Below, piece by piece: positions 60,154-64,000 of a stretch of 64,000 nucleotides of DNA. The stretch comes from Flavobacteriaceae bacterium PS02336 (lineage in GTDB: Bacteria; Bacteroidota; Bacteroidia; Flavobacteriales; Flavobacteriaceae): the NCBI GenBank assembly GCA_029960065.1, contig JASCOF010000011.1, forward strand, positions 95,150 to 159,149, read 5' to 3'. Position 1 is the first letter of the stretch. Each line of letters starts with the position of its first letter. The notes under the pieces are model-generated. The model was not told the origin of the DNA. It saw only the letters and a program-made list of their open reading frames with translations, and ran no database searches. Both the position numbers and the translations under genes were made by a program.

Positions 60154-60861
60154 TTAAATAGAAAGTCTTGCTAAATAATCATAATGTTCGCCTTCAAGAA
60201 TAAGTTCGCAATTTAATCCATTTGAAATCGCTGCATTTTGAAGTGTGTTATAATCTAAATAAAGCCAGTCAAAAGGTTCTTCTTTTTCATTTTTATAGCT
60301 AATATTGAAAGTGATCTCACCATAATAATCATTTTCAGACGGAATCCACTTGCCGCCGTCTTCATCTTCATCAAACGTGTAAATGATATCTGAGCTGTCA
60401 ATTAGGATTTGTCCGCCTGGATTTAATAGCGATTTTAATTTGGTGAGATATTCATTGCAGTTTTTTAGTTTGCCAAAAATTCCCGTTCCGTTCATTAGAA
60501 GTAAAATGGTGTCGAATTTTTCTCCTTCAAATTCTAAAATGTTTTCAACTTTAGCATTTTTAACTCCTCTAAGAATACATGTTTCAATTGCTTTTTTAGA
60601 AATATCAATTGCTATTACTTCTAAATTTCGTTCATTTTGTAATGATAAAGCGTGACTTCCAGCGCCACATCCGACATCTAGTATTTTTCCTTTTGCTAGT
60701 TGTAGTGCTTTTTGTTCGATTTTTGGCATTTCGCTATAAGTGCGAAAAAGATATTCTACACTCATTTCGTCTTCTTCAGATATTGAAGTTTCGGTCAGAA
60801 TGTCTTCAGGAGAATTATTGGTGTGGAAATCAAATATTGCTTTTCCAAAAAGATCTTTCAT
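60154..60861 (-). CDS. Class I SAM-dependent methyltransferase
   Basis: 235 residues. Rossmann-type motif I LDVGCGAGSHALSL near residue 60, motif II with VIAIDIS, then DTILLLMNGTGIFGKL (motif IV-like) and LLNPGGQILIDSSDI. The N-terminal about 50 residues are helical and variable. The substrate cannot be told from sequence. Heads a two-gene minus-strand unit with the DinB-like gene. Confidence 0.88.
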   Translation of the reverse strand: MKDLFGKAIFDFHTNNSPEDILTETSISEEDEMSVEYLFRTYSEMPKIEQKALQLAKGKILDVGCGAGSHALSLQNERNLEVIAIDISKKAIETCILRGVKNAKVENILEFEGEKFDTILLLMNGTGIFGKLKNCNEYLTKLKSLLNPGGQILIDSSDIIYTFDEDEDGGKWIPSENDYYGEITFNISYKNEKEEPFDWLYLDYNTLQNAAISNGLNCELILEGEHYDYLARLSI

Positions 60862-60924
60862 TGTTTTAGTTCAAAGTTTAAGGTTTCAAGTTTAAAGTTG
60901 CTTAATTTTGCAGATCAACTTTAA

Positions 60925-61428
60925 ATGTTAAACTTGAAACAGATTTTAAATAACTTAAGTAAGTTAGCCAAAGATAAGCATATCGAGAATAAAAAGTATT
61001 TCGATAAGCTTAAAAAGAAACAACCCAAGAATTTAGATTACATTATGCAGGATTTGCATAATGCAGAATTTAAAAGAACAGATTGTTTAAAGTGTGCTAA
61101 TTGCTGTAAAACAACAGGTCCATTGTTTACATTGGCTGATATTGAACGAATATCAAAACATTTTAGGCAAAAGCCGCAACAGTTCATAGATCAATATCTT
61201 AGAATTGATGAGGATAAAGATTATGTTTTAAAAAGTGTTCCATGTACTTTTCTGGACAATGAGAATTATTGCATGATTTATGATGTTCGTCCAAAAGCTT
61301 GCCGTGAATTTCCACACACAGATCGAAATAAGTTTTATCAAATTTCCAATTTAACGCTAAAGAATGTTGAAATTTGCCCTGCTGCATATAATATAGTAGA
61401 GGAGATGAAAAAGAAACTTCCATTGTAG
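60925..61428 (+). CDS. YkgJ-type cysteine cluster protein
   Basis: 167 residues. CLKCANCCKTTGPLF (near residue 56) and CMIYDVRPKACREFP with a final CPAAY give the eight-cysteine pattern of the CxxCxxCC (YkgJ) family, thought to bind zinc or an Fe-S cluster. Function unknown. The N-terminus is basic and helical. Divergent from the methyltransferase gene. Confidence 0.9.
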   Translation: MLNLKQILNNLSKLAKDKHIENKKYFDKLKKKQPKNLDYIMQDLHNAEFKRTDCLKCANCCKTTGPLFTLADIERISKHFRQKPQQFIDQYLRIDEDKDYVLKSVPCTFLDNENYCMIYDVRPKACREFPHTDRNKFYQISNLTLKNVEICPAAYNIVEEMKKKLPL

Positions 61429-61523
61429 AAAAAACGATTATGTGTTCAAGAACATCTTATTTTCTTTTTTAAGATGTACTTTTGATGATATAAAGAATAA
61501 GAAACTAAAGAAATACTGCTAAT

Positions 61524-62759
61524 TTGAATTTAGAATATTTTATAGCCAAAAGACTTATTACTGCAAAAGATAATAAAAGCAGTATCTCGGCGCCTATAGT
61601 AAAAATTGCTATTTCGGCAATAGCGATAGGAATTATAATGATGATTGTTTCTGTTGCTACTGGAATTGGACTGCAGAAAAAAATACGTGATAAAGTTTCG
61701 GCATTCAATGGTCAGATCATAATTTCTAATTTTGATAATAATAATTCTGAAGTTACTTTAGTTCCAATTTCAAAAAAACAGGATTTCTATCCCAACTTCA
61801 AATCAGTTCCAGAGGTGAGTCATATTCAAGCAATCGCAACGAAGGCAGGAATTATCCGAACGGAAAATGCATTTGAAGGAATTATTTATAAAGGTGTAGG
61901 TGAAGATTACGATTGGAACAATATTAAGGAATACATCGTCGAAGGTAAGATGCCGGATTTTACAAAGACATTAAATGAAGATGTCGTAATTTCAAAGTTT
62001 CTTGCAGATCGGCTAAATTTAAAAGTGGGAGATCAGTTTAACACGTTTTTTGTAAAAGAAGAACAGGGAAAACTCCCTAATAGTCGTCGATTTAAGATTG
62101 CGGCTATATTCAATTCGGGATTTCAAGATTTTGATGCGACCTATATTATTGGTGACATTCGTCATATTCAAAGAATCAATAAATGGAGTCAAGATCAGAT
62201 AGGGGCATTTGAAGTTTTTGTAAAAGACTTTGATGAGATTAAAGATATAGGCAATCAAGTATATCAGAAAACCTCTTCAAATCTAGATACTAAAACGATT
62301 GTTGAAAAATACAGCTATATTTTTGACTGGCTTAAATTGTTTGATTTTAATATCATCATCATTTTAGCGATTATGATTCTGGTAGCGACAATTAATATGA
62401 TTGTTGCGTTATTGGTACTCATTTTAGAAAGAACCCAGATGATTGGTATTTTAAAATCAATGGGATCTAATAACTGGTCAGTTCGAAAAATATTTCTTTA
62501 TAATGCCTTCTATTTAATTTTTCGAGGCTTGTTCTGGGGGAATCTAATTGGGATTTCGATTCTGCTAATACAGCAGCAATTAGGAATAGTACAGCTAAAT
62601 CCAGAAAATTACTATGTTAATCAAGCGCCAGTTTATTTAAATTGGATTTATATTCTTTTATTAAATCTACTTACGGTCACCGTTTGTTTTGTAGTGCTTT
62701 TGATTCCGTCATATATAATAACTAAAATATCTCCAGTAAAGGCTATTCGATTTGATTAA
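61524..62759 (+). CDS. LolC/LolE-FtsX-type ABC transporter permease
   Basis: 411 residues from a TTG start at 61524, where the typical opening NLEYFIAKR begins; no ATG fits. Membrane spans are at about 30-50 (ISAIAIGIIMMIVSVATGIG), 275-300, 330-350 and 375-400, with a large periplasmic MacB-like domain between the first two. The four-span layout and the VIKSMGSNN-like ILKSMGSNNWSVRKIF motif fit lipoprotein-release permeases. The ATPase partner is not adjacent. Followed by a terminator. Confidence 0.9.
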   Translation: MNLEYFIAKRLITAKDNKSSISAPIVKIAISAIAIGIIMMIVSVATGIGLQKKIRDKVSAFNGQIIISNFDNNNSEVTLVPISKKQDFYPNFKSVPEVSHIQAIATKAGIIRTENAFEGIIYKGVGEDYDWNNIKEYIVEGKMPDFTKTLNEDVVISKFLADRLNLKVGDQFNTFFVKEEQGKLPNSRRFKIAAIFNSGFQDFDATYIIGDIRHIQRINKWSQDQIGAFEVFVKDFDEIKDIGNQVYQKTSSNLDTKTIVEKYSYIFDWLKLFDFNIIIILAIMILVATINMIVALLVLILERTQMIGILKSMGSNNWSVRKIFLYNAFYLIFRGLFWGNLIGISILLIQQQLGIVQLNPENYYVNQAPVYLNWIYILLLNLLTVTVCFVVLLIPSYIITKISPVKAIRFD

Positions 62760-62796
62760 CGAATTAAATAATTAAAGTAATATAACTATATAATGT

Positions 62797-62834
62797 ACCC
62801 GGCAATTTTTCTAAAATCTGCCGGGTTTGTTTTT
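62797..62834 (+). terminator. Terminator after the permease gene
   Basis: ACCCGGCA (62797-62804) pairs with TGCCGGGT (62819-62826), followed by TTTGTTTTT. Its sequence is close to the kmo terminator. Confidence 0.82.
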
Positions 62835-62971
62835 ATGCATGTATAAGGTGCAGGATTAAATTCTGATTTTCTGTAGAGATGCACGGCAGACATTATATAT
62901 AAGTGTCATTTCGAGCGAAATCCTTTAGTGGCAGAATTTGAAGTTTACAAAATAGTGGAATTTGTTTTTTT

Positions 62972-63062
62972 AATAAGGAGCTATTCCCGCTATCCGTTCC
63001 AATCTTCTGCTTTTTAAAGAAAAAAGCAAAAGGATTTCCACTTCTATCGGGGCTGGGGCATC
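62972..63062 (-). repeat. Dispersed structured element, copy 2
   Basis: On the minus strand this reads GATAGAAGTGGAAATCCTTT, a hairpin CTTTTT/AAAAAG, then AGATTGGAACGGATAGCG, matching the element at 6812-6895. Here the hairpin differs completely in sequence but still pairs. Just left of it, about 62873-62930, are halves of two other dispersed repeats (GTAGAGATGCACGGC and TGTCATTTCGAGCG). Confidence 0.72.
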
Positions 63063-63207
63063 GGTTTTCAGCAGAAACATTTGTGCAGAATATGGATTTA
63101 AGAACTTTGGGAAGATAAAACCGGTCTGGGATGAAGTTTTAAAACCTATTTTTTTTATCAAAAAAGCGGTGCGGATACTGGGAAGTTCTGAAAAACTAAG
63201 AGCATAA
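62977..63207 (+). pseudogene. Possible gene remnant overlapping the structured element
   Basis: An open stretch of 76 codons with no start codon, immediately after a TAA, ends in TAA at 63205. Its second half (FGKIKPVWDEVLKPIFFIKK) looks like real protein, while the first half is the repeat element read through. It may be the tail of a gene cut by insertion of the element. I cannot name the family. Low confidence. Confidence 0.25.
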
Positions 63208-63346
63208 AACAATGAAAACTGCTGAAAACACAATGAAATTCAGAAAAACCGCACAAGATTTAAAAAATTATGGATCTGTAAATAAGCTGTTATGAGCGAG
63301 TTAAGAAAAAGTTTTAAAAAAGATTGAAATTATATAAAGAAAAGGC

Positions 63347-63376
63347 TTGTAAATGTAAATAAAGGTGGTACTTTTG
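63347..63376 (+). promoter_or_regulatory. rrn P1: rRNA operon promoter P1
   Basis: TTG at 63347-63349, a 19-nt spacer, TACTTTTG at 63369-63376, then CACCCGC. Exact -7 match. The initial transcribed sequence resembles that of P2 and P3. Confidence 0.75.
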
Positions 63377-63467
63377 CACCCGCAACAGCGAAAGACGTTC
63401 ACTGAAATACTGGCAGGCACACTGATTAAAAGAGAAGAAATTTTCAGAAAAAAAGATTAGAAAAAGC

Positions 63468-63498
63468 TTGCGAGATTTGAAAATGCTTTTTACATTTG
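63468..63498 (+). promoter_or_regulatory. rrn P2: rRNA operon promoter P2
   Basis: TTG at 63468-63470, a 20-nt spacer, TACATTTG at 63491-63498, then CACCCCGC. Followed by AAAGTTCATTGAGATACTGG, close to the sequence after P1. Confidence 0.75.
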
Positions 63499-63592
63499 CA
63501 CCCCGCAAAACAGGGAAAGTTCATTGAGATACTGGAGAGAAAATTAGAGAAAATGAGATTGAAAAAATTTCAAAAAAAACTTTAAATTTTTC

Positions 63593-63623
63593 TTGCAGGA
63601 AACAAAAAGAATTTTTAGTTTTG
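63593..63623 (+). promoter_or_regulatory. rrn P3: rRNA operon promoter P3
   Basis: TTG at 63593-63595, a 20-nt spacer, TAGTTTTG at 63616-63623, then CACCCGC and GAGATACAGGCGG. Nearest to 16S rRNA. Confidence 0.75.
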
Positions 63624-63690
63624 CACCCGCTTTGAGATACAGGCGGAACAAAAAGAAATACACGTTCGTAGACATATTGAATTGACAGCC

Positions 63691-63710
63691 GTCTCGTCAC
63701 AAGACGAGAC
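63691..63710 (+). other. Hairpin in the rRNA leader
   Basis: GTCTCGTC, loop ACAA, GACGAGAC. It lies between P3 and mature 16S rRNA and is not followed by a T run. An antitermination or processing structure is more likely than a terminator. Confidence 0.6.
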
Positions 63711-63787
63711 AGAAAAAATAAGAGTAATAGAATCGAGAGATTCGAAAAGAACCGATAGAATCAGCATCGCGATATAATATTAAAATA

Positions 63788-64000
63788 TACGATGAAGAGT
63801 TTGATCCTGGCTCAGGATGAACGCTAGCGGCAGGCTTAACACATGCAAGTCGAGGGGTATAGTTCTTCGGAATTAGAGACCGGCGCACGGGTGCGTAACG
63901 CGTATGCAATCTGCCTTTCACAGAGGGATAGCCCAGAGAAATTTGGATTAATACCTCATAGTATTATAGGATGGCATCATTTTATAATTAAAGTCACAAC
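63788..64000 (+). rRNA. rrs: 16S ribosomal RNA, 5' part
   Basis: The conserved 5' end reads GATGAAGAGTTTGATCCTGG and continues with GGATGAACGCTAGCGGCAGG, CTTAACACATGCAAGTCGAG and later GTGCGTAACGCGTATGCAA. The CGCTAGCGGCAGGC version is typical of Bacteroidota. The gene runs off the right edge after about 213 bases. The mature 5' end is placed by similarity to E. coli and may be off by a few bases. Confidence 0.97.

Noticed and set aside
62970..63233. 87-residue minus-strand frame
   Set aside because: It covers the structured repeat element and shows no protein-like features; the opposite strand looks more like a coding remnant.
62760..63787. tRNA genes before the rRNA operon
   Set aside because: I found no cloverleaf or GGTTCGAATCC-like T-loop in this stretch or elsewhere in the window.
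63697..63921. 74-residue minus-strand frame across the 16S start
   Set aside because: It overlaps rRNA and the leader hairpin and is not a gene.

Overview
The window comes from a Bacteroidota genome, most likely Flavobacterium. The evidence is low G+C, promoters of the TTG / TAnnTTTG type, little sign of Shine-Dalgarno sequences, typical flavobacterial proteins (DUF1800/DUF1501 pair, ExbB-ExbD-ExbD-TonB, bifunctional DAHP synthase/chorismate mutase) and a 16S rRNA 5' end at the right edge. It holds about 53 protein genes, the start of an rRNA operon, many hairpin terminators and several families of short dispersed palindromic repeats.

Left part (1-24.3 kb): the 3' end of nrdA, a secreted DUF1800/DUF1501 pair, and an aromatic amino acid operon (prephenate dehydratase, aminotransferase, prephenate dehydrogenase, DAHP synthase/chorismate mutase). 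The operon is preceded by an unannotated attenuator: a 26-codon leader peptide rich in Phe/Tyr codons, followed by mutually exclusive antiterminator and terminator hairpins. Then come rsgA, dtd, four tandem DUF3857/transglutaminase-like genes (the first interrupted by a stop codon near its 3' end, the others with decayed catalytic residues), a MazG-like gene, aroA, queA and kynU.

Middle part (24.3-39.1 kb): mostly minus-strand accessory genes. These include an uncharacterised 602-residue protein, an AsmA-like protein, two serine beta-lactamase-fold hydrolases, an AraC regulator, an alpha/beta hydrolase and a GNAT acetyltransferase. On the plus strand are a penicillin acylase and kmo. A single-domain GIY-YIG nuclease gene is bracketed by 48-bp inverted copies of a dispersed REP-like repeat.

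39.5-51.0 kb is the most interesting region: a compact class I lanthipeptide-type RiPP cluster. A 40-residue precursor ends in GG plus a ten-residue core (AYWTLFYQKC) with one Thr and one Cys. It is followed by a terminator, then LanC cyclase, full-length LanB dehydratase, three DxD-type putative glycosyltransferases, a C39-peptidase ABC exporter and a short HlyD adaptor. Together they could make, decorate, cleave and export a single-ring, possibly glycosylated peptide.

Right part (51.1-64 kb): a HerA/DUF853 ATPase, the exbB-exbD-exbD-tonB operon with a PstS-like lipoprotein and a TPR protein, queE, a DinB-like protein, a methyltransferase, a Cys-cluster protein and a LolE/FtsX-type permease. 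A 1-kb region with three tandem rRNA promoters then leads into 16S rRNA. A structured dispersed element, whose central stem differs in sequence but is preserved in shape, occurs at about 6.8 kb and, inverted, at about 63.0 kb.
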